In this document: positions 18,118 to 25,993 of the stretch, in pieces
Layout of the letters: every line of letters begins with the position of its first letter
Position numbering within the stretch: the first letter of the stretch is position 1
NCBI GenBank assembly: GCA_963753245.1
Contig: CAVWBK010000007.1
Location: 62,001 to 126,000, forward strand
Origin: VRUE01 sp963753245
Lineage (GTDB): Bacteria > Actinomycetota > Thermoleophilia > Solirubrobacterales > 70-9
DNA: 64,000 nucleotides
Direction: 5' to 3'
Translations under genes and position numbers: made by a program
The notes under the pieces: model-generated
Told to the model about the DNA's origin: nothing
Databases searched by the model: none
What the model saw: only the letters and a program-made list of their open reading frames with translations

Positions 18118-18591
18118 CTATCCTTCTTTTGCGAAAATTGCAACCACCTCGTCGGCTTGCAAGTCCGGAATGGAGCCATATGGAATGCCAACTCGTTTCA
18201 CGATAGTGAGCGCCAGCTTCTCAGTTGTCTGAGATCGAGGAACGGATCTTCCGGCTACGATGGATCGAATTGTGCGCTCGCTTATGTGTGCCTTGCTCGA
18301 GAGCTCAGAGACCGGGAGTCTCTGGAGTATCGGTAGCAGCCAGCGACGACAATCCTGGGGGTCCAGGTACAGGACTTGCAGGGTCTCCGTCTCTTCAGCA
18401 CCCTCGAGGCGTCGATGAAGCATGTTCCCCTCCTTGCCAAGATGCTCACTCCAGAGAGTTGTAACCCGAAGGCGGCTCAAGGGTCCCCGCGTGGAGCGGA
18501 GGCATGCAGTGCCATCCGGTCGCCCGAACTTCAGCTCCGGTCTTGCCGTGTGTTCGCGGGCAATCTCCCCATACGTCCGAACAGTCACCAT
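18118..18591 (-). CDS. HTH protein with G-K-E-x-N motif, first gene of the low-GC operon
   Basis: A 157-residue protein starting at ATG 18591. The N-terminal part reads V-R-T-Y-G-E-I-A-R-E-H, then C-L-R-S-T-R-G-P-L, then L-G-K-E-G-N-M-L. A related arrangement (TYGE, C-x3-TRG, GKE-x-N-x-L) occurs in the gene fragment at 21455-21631, so a family exists, although I cannot name it. The C-terminal half is a helix-turn-helix: L-S-S-K-A-H-I-S-E-R-T-I-R-S-I-V-A-G-R-S. It is probably a DNA-binding regulator or adaptor. The ISL3 element lies only 60 bp upstream of the start, so the native promoter may have been replaced or displaced. Confidence 0.6.
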   Translation of the reverse strand: MVTVRTYGEIAREHTARPELKFGRPDGTACLRSTRGPLSRLRVTTLWSEHLGKEGNMLHRRLEGAEETETLQVLYLDPQDCRRWLLPILQRLPVSELSSKAHISERTIRSIVAGRSVPRSQTTEKLALTIVKRVGIPYGSIPDLQADEVVAIFAKEG

Positions 18592-18650
18592 CTTCGAATG
18601 TACGCGACCGCGTTGATTGTTGGTGGTGATCTGAATCTCCTGGCCTTTTC

Positions 18651-20035
18651 GGGCTCTCCTGACGTTTCCGTGGGTCACGTAACGGTGACTCGACCGGGCA
18701 GAGGTGGACACAACCCGCCGAGCTTCAGCATCGCCAGTGAGATCAGCGCCTCGGGGGAGTGAAACCCGAAGGCGCGGCGGGCGATCAGGCGGATCTGGGT
18801 GTTGATCGCCTCCACGCGGGCGTTGGAAAGTCCATGGCGGATCGCCGCGACGATCCCCTCCCGCTGCTCGGCGATCGTGCGCGCCAGCTTGACGAAGGGC
18901 CGCAGGCGAGAGCGCCGCGCCCAGGAGAGCCACTCATCCAGCAGGCGGATCGCCGCCCGCGGCCCGAGCCGGTAGATCTGGCGCAGCTGCTCCTTCAGCA
19001 GGTAGGCCCGGTACAGGGGCCGGTTTACCCGCTCGATGTCGGCGAGCTTTGACTGCTGGCGCGCTGTCAGGTTCTCGGGGTTCTTCCACAGGCAGAAGCG
19101 GGCGCCCTTCAGCTCGCGGGCCGCATCGGTCTGCCCCTGGCGGCGCGCCTCGTTCCAGACCTCGCGGCGGACCCGATCGAGCGCTTCGGTGGCGAGCGCG
19201 ACGACGTGGAAGGGGTCGACGCAGCGCTTTGCCTGCGGGCAGCGCTTTGCCAGCACCGCCTCGATCCAGCCCGCCATGTCGCAGGAGACGAGCTTGAGGC
19301 GCTTGGCGCGCTTGGAGCCAAGCGCGTCGAAGAACGCCTCGACGGTCGCCTTGTCTCGTCCCGGCGCCGCCCAGACCAGCCGGCCGCTGTCGTGGTCGAC
19401 GACCACGGTCAGGTAGCGCTGGCCCTTGCGATGGGAGATCTCATCGATGCCGATCCGCCGCAGGCCGGCAAGCAGGTCCGCATCGCGTCCGGCCTCTGCC
19501 GCCACCCGCTCGCAGATCGCCCCGACGCTGCGCCAGGCGATCCGCATCAGCTCGGCGACGGCGCTGCCCGAGGTGTTCACCGCCAGCCAGGCGACCTGCT
19601 GCTCGAAGGCGTGGGTGAAGCGCGAGCCGTGGCGCGCCCAGGGCACGGCGCAAACCACCACGCCGTGCTCGGGGCAGCGCACCCGCGGAGCGTCGGCCTC
19701 CAGACAGGCGATGCTCGTGCCGAGATCGAGCGCCCGCCAGCGCCGCCGCCCCTCGCCGAGGTCAAAGCCGGGCGCCGGGCGCCCGCAGACCCCACAGCGG
19801 TCGCGCTCCCGGTGATGCGGCCTGACCGCCACCACTACCTGCCCTCTGTCGTCGATCTCGACGCTCTCGATGACCACCCGCTCCAAGCCGAGCAGGCGTG
19901 CCCATACCCTTTTCTCGCGCACGTCGTTGCCACTCCTTTCGATTTCCAGCCTTCTGACAGCCGGAAACCTAGGCGCGGAGCGGCGTGCGCCTCTTCTCAG
20001 CGCCTTACTTCACCCACGGAAACGTCAGGAGACCC
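18651..20035. mobile_element. ISL3-family insertion sequence
   Basis: A 1385-bp element with 26-bp terminal inverted repeats that differ at a single base: left end 18651-18676 and right end 20010-20035, both carrying CTCCTGACGTTTCCGTGGGT. It encodes one transposase on the minus strand. I could not find a convincing 8-bp target duplication (left flank GCCTTTTC, right flank TTATGTGG), so the flanks may have been rearranged. It separates the low-GC operon from the IS630 hub. Confidence 0.85.
18675..19922 (-). CDS. ISL3-family transposase
   Basis: A full-length 415-residue transposase. The N-terminal zinc ribbon is C-G-V-C-G-R-P plus V-R-C-P-E-H. A helix-turn-helix region follows (A-W-L-A-V-N-T-S-G-S-A-V-A-E-L-M). 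The DDE domain starts at G-I-D-E-I-S-H-R-K-G-Q-R-Y, then V-S-C-D-M-A-G-W, and the C-terminal E region is G-L-S-N-A-R-V-E-A-I-N-T-Q-I-R, with R-R-A-F-G-F close behind. The frame is intact and the stop lies inside the left inverted repeat, so the element may be active. Confidence 0.9.
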   Translation of the reverse strand: MREKRVWARLLGLERVVIESVEIDDRGQVVVAVRPHHRERDRCGVCGRPAPGFDLGEGRRRWRALDLGTSIACLEADAPRVRCPEHGVVVCAVPWARHGSRFTHAFEQQVAWLAVNTSGSAVAELMRIAWRSVGAICERVAAEAGRDADLLAGLRRIGIDEISHRKGQRYLTVVVDHDSGRLVWAAPGRDKATVEAFFDALGSKRAKRLKLVSCDMAGWIEAVLAKRCPQAKRCVDPFHVVALATEALDRVRREVWNEARRQGQTDAARELKGARFCLWKNPENLTARQQSKLADIERVNRPLYRAYLLKEQLRQIYRLGPRAAIRLLDEWLSWARRSRLRPFVKLARTIAEQREGIVAAIRHGLSNARVEAINTQIRLIARRAFGFHSPEALISLAMLKLGGLCPPLPGRVTVT

Positions 20036-20054
20036 TTATGTGGGCGAGCTCTTA

Positions 20055-21243
20055 GTGGTCGCTCCGCTTAATTCGCCTATTGTTGCAGGGCTTTTTGACT
20101 GTTCGCCGAACCCGTCGCTGGTCCTGTCCAGCGATGATGGAGGTTCGGCATGGCTGCGCCTGCGAAATGCATCGAGGTTCCAGAGGACGAGCGGGTTGAG
20201 CTCGAGCGGATCGTGCGCTCCGAAAGCGGCGAGGTGCGGATGGTGGAGCGCGCCCAGATCGTGCTCTATGCCGCCGAGGGTCACTCGGCGGCGGTGATTG
20301 GCCAGATGGTCGGGTGCTCGACGGTCACCGCACAGAAGTGGCGCTCGCGCTATGAGCGCGAGGGGATCGTGGGGCTGCGCGATCTACCGCGGCCCGGTAA
20401 GCCGCTTCTCTATTCCTCTGAGGTGCGCGCGAAGCTGATCGCCAAGGCGTGCACGCGCCCACCGGACACGCCAGAGGGTCAGCGCCGCGGGCGCTGGACC
20501 TATGAAGAGCTCGCGGCGGAGGTCGGGATGTCCTCCACCCACGCGCACACGATCCTCAGCCGCGCCGATGTCAAGCCCCACCGCACCGACTACTGGGTGA
20601 TGAGCGACTTCGCCGACCCACAGTTCGAGCAGCGCCTGCGAGAGGTCTGCGGCCTCTACGTCGATCCGCCCGAGAACGTGGTGGTCGTCTCGATCGACGA
20701 GAAGACCGGGATCCAGGCGAAGGCGCCGACCAAGCCTGACACCACGCCAGCGCCGGGCAAGCCCGCTCGGCGCGAGCACGAATACAAACGCAACGGCACG
20801 CAGTGCCTGTTCGCCTGTCTGAAGGTCGCAGAAGGCGACGTGCTCGCGATGCCTACGAAGACCCGCAACCGCTGGGACCTGATCCGCTTCCTCGACCGCC
20901 TCGACGGCGAGATCCCCGAGGTCGAGGGCGAGAAGATCGTCGCGGTCACCGACAACCTCTCCACTCGGCGCACCCAGGAGGTCAGCGACTGGCTCCAGGC
21001 GCACCCGCGCTGGAGCTTCCAGTTCACCCCCACCCACGCCTCCTGGCTCAACCAAATCGAGATCTTCTTCTCGATCCTGCACAAGCGCCTGCTCAAGCAC
21101 GGCGCCTTCACCTCCGAGGAAGATCTTGCCGAGCAGATGCTCGCCTTCATCGAGACCTACAACCAGACCGCCAAACCCTTCAAGTGGACCTACACAGGCA
21201 AGGTGCTGGAGGCATGAACCAGCGAATTAAGCGGAGGGGCCAC
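20055..21243. mobile_element. IS630-family insertion sequence (copy A)
   Basis: A 1189-bp element whose ends match over about 23 bp with two or three differences: the left begins GTGGTCGCTCCGCTTAATTC at 20055, and the right end at 21243 reads GTGGCCCCTCCGCTTAATTC in reverse complement. It is flanked by TA at 20053-20054 and 21244-21245, the target duplication expected of IS630/Tc1 elements. It lies 19 bp from the ISL3 right end. Confidence 0.9.
20150..21217 (+). CDS. IS630-family transposase (copy A)
   Basis: A complete 355-residue IS630 transposase. The N-terminal helix-turn-helix is H-S-A-A-V-I-G-Q-M-V-G-C-S-T-V-T-A-Q-K-W. The catalytic triad is visible as D183 in V-S-I-D-E-K-T-G, then V-T-D-N-L-S-T-R, then the final glutamate in S-W-L-N-Q-I-E-I-F-F-S. 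The frame is intact. Its D-E-K codons correspond to the site where the serine element sits in the other IS630 copies, but here they are undisturbed. Confidence 0.9.
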   Translation: MAAPAKCIEVPEDERVELERIVRSESGEVRMVERAQIVLYAAEGHSAAVIGQMVGCSTVTAQKWRSRYEREGIVGLRDLPRPGKPLLYSSEVRAKLIAKACTRPPDTPEGQRRGRWTYEELAAEVGMSSTHAHTILSRADVKPHRTDYWVMSDFADPQFEQRLREVCGLYVDPPENVVVVSIDEKTGIQAKAPTKPDTTPAPGKPARREHEYKRNGTQCLFACLKVAEGDVLAMPTKTRNRWDLIRFLDRLDGEIPEVEGEKIVAVTDNLSTRRTQEVSDWLQAHPRWSFQFTPTHASWLNQIEIFFSILHKRLLKHGAFTSEEDLAEQMLAFIETYNQTAKPFKWTYTGKVLEA

Positions 21244-21454
21244 TAGTTCGATATCTAATGAAACAGGGCGATGGAGGCGAAGTTCCGGGGACAAAGGCCA
21301 CCGGGCTGACGTTCGCTCGGATCGTCCCCTTGCCGGGAGTTCGCGGCCGGCGCCGTTTGTTCACCTGATGACGTCGACCGGTGATTGGATAGCGGGTCAG
21401 CCCTGTTCGACTGCGGAGTTTCGGGCAATTAATCGACCTGCGTCACTTCTGTGA

Positions 21455-21631
21455 AATCGGTCGCTACCCTGCCACTCGTGGTCACGCGGGTTGCTTCAGC
21501 CGCGGCATGTGGAGCTAGCCGAGGTGCGGAGGATCGGCAAGGAGAGCAATAGGCTTGCAGGGACAGCTTTGCCTCTGGAGCTCGATGAGCATGGGGTTGT
21601 GGAGTACGGAAACCCGCGCGTTTGCACTAGT
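21455..21631 (+). pseudogene. Fragment of a GKE-x-N family gene, cut by the IS630 composite
   Basis: This frame encodes C-H-S-W-S-R-G-L-L-Q-P, then V-R-R-I-G-K-E-S-N-R-L-A-G and G-V-V-E-Y-G-N-P-R-V-C-T-S. It matches the protein at 18118-18591: the cysteine-to-GKE-x-N-x-L stretch is 29 residues in both, with shared C-x3-[ST]-R-G-x-L and [IL]-G-K-E-x-N. Just upstream in another frame (about 21405-21450), V-R-L-R-S-F-G-Q resembles that protein's V-T-V-R-T-Y-G-E, so a frameshift is likely. The right end is interrupted by the IS630 composite at the TA of 21628-21629. Removing the composite lets the frame continue to a stop near 28321. Confidence 0.5.
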
Positions 21632-22310
21632 GTCCTGAGTCGTTAATTTCATAGCGGTTTATGATATCCTGCGGGCATGCCCCGTGGCCCTTCTGCGGTG
21701 TCGATCGAGCTGACCGAGGCCGAGCGCGCCCAGCTGGAGAGCTGGGCGCGGAGGCGCAAGAGCGCGCAGGGGCTGGCGACACGCTGCCGGATCGTCTTGG
21801 CCTGCGCGGAGGGCCAGACCAACATGGGGGTGGCCGAGCGTTTGGGCGTCAGCCGGCCGACGGTGACACGCTGGCGCAACCGCTTCGCGAGGGACCGCCT
21901 CGACGGGCTGCTCGACGAGCCCCGACCCGGCCAGCCGCGCAAGATCACCGATGAGATGGTCGAGGAGGTGATCGTCAAGACCCTCGAGCAGGCCCCTCCC
22001 GACGGCGGCACCCACTGGTCCACGCGCCAGATGGCGGCGGCCACGGGACTGAACCAGACCGCGATCTCGCGGATCTGGCGGGCGTTCTCGCTGCAGCCCC
22101 ACCGAGTCGAGCACTGGAAGCTCTCCAAGGACCCCCTCTTCGTCGAGAAGGTGAGGGACATCGTCGGCCTCTACCTGGACCCGCCAGAGCGGGCGCTGGT
22201 GCTCTGCGTCGATGAGATTGCTCCAACGCAATAACGAACTTTGAGTTTGAGCGGTCTTTTCCGCGTTCGGAGGGAGGAGTCAGCCGTGATATGTAGTACT
22301 CAACGGGCTG

Positions 22311-22658
22311 ATGGCACTTCGACGAGCCCATGCCGACGAGTACGCGTTGCGTTTGAATCGCGCGGTCGTGTTGCTGGGCGAGTGCTCGCCGGCGGATGCG
22401 GTGCGCGTGCTGCAGGCCGAGTACGGCCTGTCCGAGCGACAGGCACGCCGCTACGTGAACGCGGCACTTGCGCAGCCGGGGGGCGTTGTCGTGCCGGAGC
22501 GAACGGCAGTGTTCACGGTCAGGTTGGCGCCGTCGTTGATCGCAGGTCTGCGCGAGCGCGCGGGCCTGCGCGGGCAGACCTTGAGTGCGGCTACCGGGGA
22601 TGCGGTTCGCGCGTATCTCGACCAGGTTCACGAGCGGCACGGTGGCAAGGCGCGTTGA
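22311..22658 (+). CDS. Small HTH plus ribbon-helix-helix-like protein of the serine element, copy 1
   Basis: A 115-residue protein, first gene of the inner element. The N-terminal half resembles a helix-turn-helix (E-C-S-P-A-D-A-V-R-V-L-Q-A-E-Y-G-L-S-E-R), ending Q-A-R-R-Y-V. The C-terminal half looks like a ribbon-helix-helix strand-helix-helix (A-V-F-T-V-R-L-A-P-S-L-I-A-G-L-R-E-R). A DNA-binding regulator or recombination directionality factor is plausible. The start is ATG 22311. It overlaps the next small frame by 17 bp. Identical in protein sequence to copy 2. Confidence 0.6.
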   Translation: MALRRAHADEYALRLNRAVVLLGECSPADAVRVLQAEYGLSERQARRYVNAALAQPGGVVVPERTAVFTVRLAPSLIAGLRERAGLRGQTLSAATGDAVRAYLDQVHERHGGKAR

Positions 22659-22884
22659 GATCGAGTTCGTCGCTGACAGGCTCGCCGCCTCGCGACTGGC
22701 GCAGGCCTACGCGATGTTGGCGCCCGAGCGGCGCCGTGTGACAGGCAACGAACGGAGGGACGATGAGCAGCAGCACGATCTCGCAGGTGCGGTCGGAGAG
22801 GGTGGCGGCGATCTACGCGCGGGTGTCCTCCGAGCGCCAGCGCCAAGCGCAGACGATCGGAAGCCAGACCGCCGGGCTGCGTGA
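22642..22884 (+). CDS. Short overlapping reading frame between regulator and recombinase, copy 1
   Basis: Starts at GTG 22642 inside the end of the upstream gene and runs 122 bp into the recombinase gene. The first ~40 residues (V-E-I-E-F-V-A-D-R-L-A-A-S-R-L-A-Q-A-Y) look like genuine protein. The rest, read out of frame over the recombinase start, is low-complexity. It may be a small real protein with an over-long tail or a translational-coupling leader. Confidence 0.4.
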   Translation: MARRVEIEFVADRLAASRLAQAYAMLAPERRRVTGNERRDDEQQHDLAGAVGEGGGDLRAGVLRAPAPSADDRKPDRRAA

Positions 22885-24493
22885 GCTCGCCGCCGCGCGC
22901 GATCTGATCGTCCTGGAGGACCTGGTGTTCGAGGACGAGGGGTTCTCCGGCGCGAGCTTGCAGCGCCCGGCGCTGGAGCGATTGCGCGATCGTGCCTGCG
23001 AGGGGGCCTTCGAGGTGGTGCTGTGCCACGACCCGGATCGCCTCGCGCGGCGCTACGCCTACCAGGTCTTGCTGCTGGAGGAGCTGCAGCACGCCGGCGT
23101 GGAGGTCGTCTTCGCCAGGGAGCCCGAGCGCGCCGGCACGCCCGAGGGTGAGCTGCTGCGCCAGTTCCAGGGAATGATCGCCGAGTATGAGCGTGCGCAG
23201 ATCGCAGAGCGCTGCCGCCGTGGCAAGCTCCATCGCGCCCGTGCTGGCGCGGTGGCGGTGCTCGCGAGGGCTCCCTATGGCTATCGCTACGTCAAGAAGT
23301 CCGAACAACTGGACGCCTTCTATGAGGTCGACGAGCTGGAGGCGCAGGTCGTGCGCGAGGTCTTCCGCCGCTACGTGCAGGACGGCGAGTCGATCGGCAA
23401 GATCGCACGCTCACTGGGCGAGCAGGGCGTGACGACGAGGACCGGCAAGAGGAGTTGGAATCCCGCCACGATCTGGGGCATGCTGCGCAACCCGGCCTAC
23501 GCCGGGCGGGCCGCGTTCGGCAAGACACACGTGACGGGTGAACCAGTCCGGATGACACGCAGCGCGCGCCAGCGCGGGCAACGCTCCGGGCGCAGCGCAC
23601 GCGAACGCGTAGGACCCGAGCAGTGGGAGCACATCCCGGTGCCCGCGCTGATCACCGAGGAGCAGTTCGCGCTCGTTCAGGAGCGCCTGCAGCGCAACAA
23701 GCGTCTCTCGCCTCGCAATACCCGCCGTCCCTCGCTGCTGCAGGGGATCATCGTCTGCGGGCAGTGCGGCTACGCCTATTACCGCAGCTCGACGCGCAGC
23801 ACCAACGGAGTCCTCCGCGAGTACTATCGCTGCTCGGGCTCTGACAGCTCCCGCCGCCCCCAGGGGCGCGTTTGCCACAACCGCCCCGTTCGCCTGGCGG
23901 AGGTGGACGAGCTGGTCTGGAGCCAGGTGCTCGGGCTGCTGGAGGACCCCACGCTGATCGAAACGGAGATCGAGCGGCGGCTTGCCACACTGCGCGCCGC
24001 CCACCCCGCCAGCCAGCGCCGCGAGGGACTGCAGCGCGACCTGGCGCGCGCCCAGAACGCGGTGCGACGGCTGATCGACGGCTACCAAGAGCGGCTCGTC
24101 ACGCTTGATGAGCTGCGCGCCCGAGCGCCCGAGCTGCGCAAACGTGAGGCAACGCTTGGAGCCCAGCTGGACGCGCTCGACGCCGAGCTGCACGACGCCG
24201 CAACCTACCTCAAGCTCACCGAGACGCTCGAAGGGTTTCGCGCCCGCCTCACAGCTGGCGCTGCCAACCTCACCGTCGAGCAACGCCAGCAGATCATCAG
24301 GCTTCTTGTCCGCGAGGTCCTCATTGGTGATGACGACGTTACGATCCGCCACTCGATTCCGACCCCAACTGGCATCCAACCACCAAGTTCTTCACTGCGT
24401 TGGAGCAGTCGAGAAGTCCCAGATCCAGGCGCTGGACCGCTCCTCGCCGACCCTGCCGATGCTGCCCGGCACACCGGCCCGCGCCACCCATGA
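22763..24493 (+). CDS. Large serine recombinase (resolvase/invertase + recombinase + zinc ribbon), copy 1
   Basis: A 576-residue site-specific recombinase starting at ATG 22763 behind GGAGGG. The catalytic domain holds Y-A-R-V-S-S with the nucleophilic serine at residue 22, and later D-P-D-R-L-A-R-R-Y and G-E-L-L-R-Q-F-Q-G-M-I-A-E-Y-E-R. The recombinase domain follows (P-Y-G-Y-R-Y; T-I-W-G-M-L-R-N-P-A-Y-A-G). The zinc ribbon is C-G-Q-C-G-Y-A-Y-Y-R plus Y-Y-R-C and V-C-H-N. A coiled-coil follows at about residues 405-490. The last ~28 residues are encoded by the IS630 flank beyond the right junction. In a circular form the frame would instead read D-C-S-N-A-I-T-N-F-E to a stop near 22294. Confidence 0.9.
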   Translation: MSSSTISQVRSERVAAIYARVSSERQRQAQTIGSQTAGLRELAAARDLIVLEDLVFEDEGFSGASLQRPALERLRDRACEGAFEVVLCHDPDRLARRYAYQVLLLEELQHAGVEVVFAREPERAGTPEGELLRQFQGMIAEYERAQIAERCRRGKLHRARAGAVAVLARAPYGYRYVKKSEQLDAFYEVDELEAQVVREVFRRYVQDGESIGKIARSLGEQGVTTRTGKRSWNPATIWGMLRNPAYAGRAAFGKTHVTGEPVRMTRSARQRGQRSGRSARERVGPEQWEHIPVPALITEEQFALVQERLQRNKRLSPRNTRRPSLLQGIIVCGQCGYAYYRSSTRSTNGVLREYYRCSGSDSSRRPQGRVCHNRPVRLAEVDELVWSQVLGLLEDPTLIETEIERRLATLRAAHPASQRREGLQRDLARAQNAVRRLIDGYQERLVTLDELRARAPELRKREATLGAQLDALDAELHDAATYLKLTETLEGFRARLTAGAANLTVEQRQQIIRLLVREVLIGDDDVTIRHSIPTPTGIQPPSSSLRWSSREVPDPGAGPLLADPADAARHTGPRHP

Positions 24494-25645
24494 CTACAAG
24501 CGCAACGGCACCTCCAGCCTCTTCGCGGCGCTGGACACCGCCAACGGCAAGGTGATCCGCTCCCTGCACGACCGCCACCGGGCGATCGAGTTCAAGAAGT
24601 TCCTGGTCAAGATCGACAAGAGCGTCCCCGCCGAGCTCGACAGTGCACCTGATCCTCGACAACTACGCCACCCACAAGACCCCGGCCATCAAGCGCTGGT
24701 TGGCCGCCCATCCTCGCTTTCACCTGCACTTCACCCCGACCGGGGCGAGCTGGATCAACCTGGTCGAGCGCTGGTTCGCGGAGCTGACCGCGCGCAAGCT
24801 GCGGCGCGGCACCCACCGCTCGGTCGCCGAGCTGAACGCCGACATCGAGGACTGGGTCGAGCACTGGAACGAGGACCCCAAGCCCTACGTCTGGACCAAG
24901 AGCGCCGAGGAGATTCTCGACGCGCTCGCCGGGTACTGCAACGCAATTAATAACTCAGGACACTAGTGTCCTGAGTCGTTAATTTCATAGCGGTTTATGA
25001 TATCCTGCGGGCATGCCCCGTGGCCCTTCTGCGGTGTCGATCGAGCTGACCGAGGCCGAGCGCGCCCAGCTGGAGAGCTGGGCGCGGAGGCGCAAGAGCG
25101 CGCAGGGGCTGGCGACACGCTGCCGGATCGTTTGGCCTGCGCGGAGGGCCAGACCAACATGGGGGTGGCCGAGCGTTTGGGCGTCAGCCGGCCGACGGTG
25201 ACACGCTGGCGCAACCGCTTCGCGAGGGACCGCCTCGACGGGCTGCTCGACGAGCCCCGACCCGGCCAGCCGCGCAAGATCACCGATGAGATGGTCGAGG
25301 AGGTGATCGTCAAGACCCTCGAGCAGGCCCCTCCCGACGGCGGCACCCACTGGTCCACGCGCCAGATGGCGGCGGCCACGGGACTGAACCAGACGGCGAT
25401 CTCGCGGATCTGGCGGGCGTTCTCGCTGCAGCCCCACCGAGTCGAGCACTGGAAGCTCTCCAAGGACCCCCTCTTCGTCGAGAAGGTGAGGGACATCGTC
25501 GGCCTCTACCTGGACCCCCCAGAGCGGGCGCTGGTGCTCTGCGTCGATGAGATTGCTCCAACGCAATAACGAACTTTGAGTTTGAGCGGTCTTTTCCGCG
25601 TTCGGAGGGAGGAGTCAGCCGTGATATGTAGTACTCAACGGGCTG

Positions 25646-25993
25646 ATGGCACTTCGACGAGCTCATGCCGACGAGTACGCGTTGCGTTTGAATCGCGCGG
25701 TCGTGTTGCTGGGCGAGTGCTCGCCGGCGGATGCGGTGCGCGTGCTGCAGGCCGAGTACGGCCTGTCCGAGCGACAGGCACGCCGCTACGTGAACGCGGC
25801 ACTTGCGCAGCCGGGGGGCGTTGTCGTGCCGGAGCGAACGGCAGTGTTCACGGTCAGGTTGGCGCCGTCGTTGATCGCAGGTCTGCGCGAGCGCGCGGGC
25901 CTGCGCGGGCAGACCTTGAGTGCGGCTACCGGGGATGCGGTTCGCGCGTATCTCGACCAGGTTCACGAGCGGCACGGTGGCAAGGCGCGTTGA
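25646..25993 (+). CDS. Small HTH plus ribbon-helix-helix-like protein of the serine element, copy 2
   Basis: A 115-residue protein with the same residues as copy 1. A nucleotide difference (CCCATG versus CTCATG) falls in the upstream region, outside this frame. The role as DNA-binding regulator or directionality factor is inferred from position and fold pattern only. Confidence 0.6.
   Translation: MALRRAHADEYALRLNRAVVLLGECSPADAVRVLQAEYGLSERQARRYVNAALAQPGGVVVPERTAVFTVRLAPSLIAGLRERAGLRGQTLSAATGDAVRAYLDQVHERHGGKAR

Larger units (their letters stand above)
22214..24410. mobile_element. Serine-recombinase element, copy 1, inserted in IS630 catalytic codons
   Basis: A 2197-bp element. Left junction: transposase codons GTCGAT, shared GAG (22214-22216), then ATTGCTCCAACGCA. 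Right junction: TGCGTTGGAGCA (24396-24407), GTC, shared GAG (24411-24413), then transposase AAGTCCCAG. Rejoining the halves gives an intact V-D-E-K-S-Q. Joining the element ends gives TGCGTTGGAGCA-GTCGAGAT-TGCTCCAACGCA, a perfect 12-bp inverted repeat around 8 bp, as expected of a serine-integrase attP. Cargo is two small proteins and one recombinase. Confidence 0.8.
21630..24963. mobile_element. Nested composite, unit 1: IS630 element carrying a serine-recombinase element
   Basis: A 3334-bp unit bounded by inverted repeats GTGTCCTGAGTCGTTAATT (left) and GTGTCCTGAGTTATTAATT (right, reverse complement). TA lies at 21628-21629 and 24964-24965, inside CTAG on both sides. The outer element is an IS630-family IS whose transposase gene is split at 22214 by an inner 2.2-kb element. 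Unit 2 follows immediately, sharing the central TA. Confidence 0.85.
21677..24966 (+). pseudogene. IS630-family transposase, unit 1: split by the serine element and frameshifted
   Basis: The N-terminal half (21677 to about 22213) is open: helix-turn-helix T-N-M-G-V-A-E-R-L-G-V-S-R-P-T-V-T-R, then L-V-L-C-V-D-E, the first catalytic Asp. The inner element interrupts immediately after the GAG codon. The C-terminal half resumes at 24411 with E-K-S-Q-I-Q-A-L-D-R-S and continues to L-I-L-D-N-Y-A-T-H-K and S-W-I-N-L-V-E-R-W-F-A-E, the remaining D and E. In this copy an extra base near 24641 (CTCGACAGTG versus CTCGCAGTG in unit 2) shifts the frame. The stop TAG is made from the target TA plus the next base. 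Confidence 0.85.

Noticed and set aside
18643..20043. 8-bp target duplication of the ISL3 element
   Set aside because: The flanking octamers do not match.
23411..24379. 322-codon minus-strand frame inside the serine recombinase (also 26746-27714)
   Set aside because: Antisense to a recombinase with intact domains; composition is that of a shadow.
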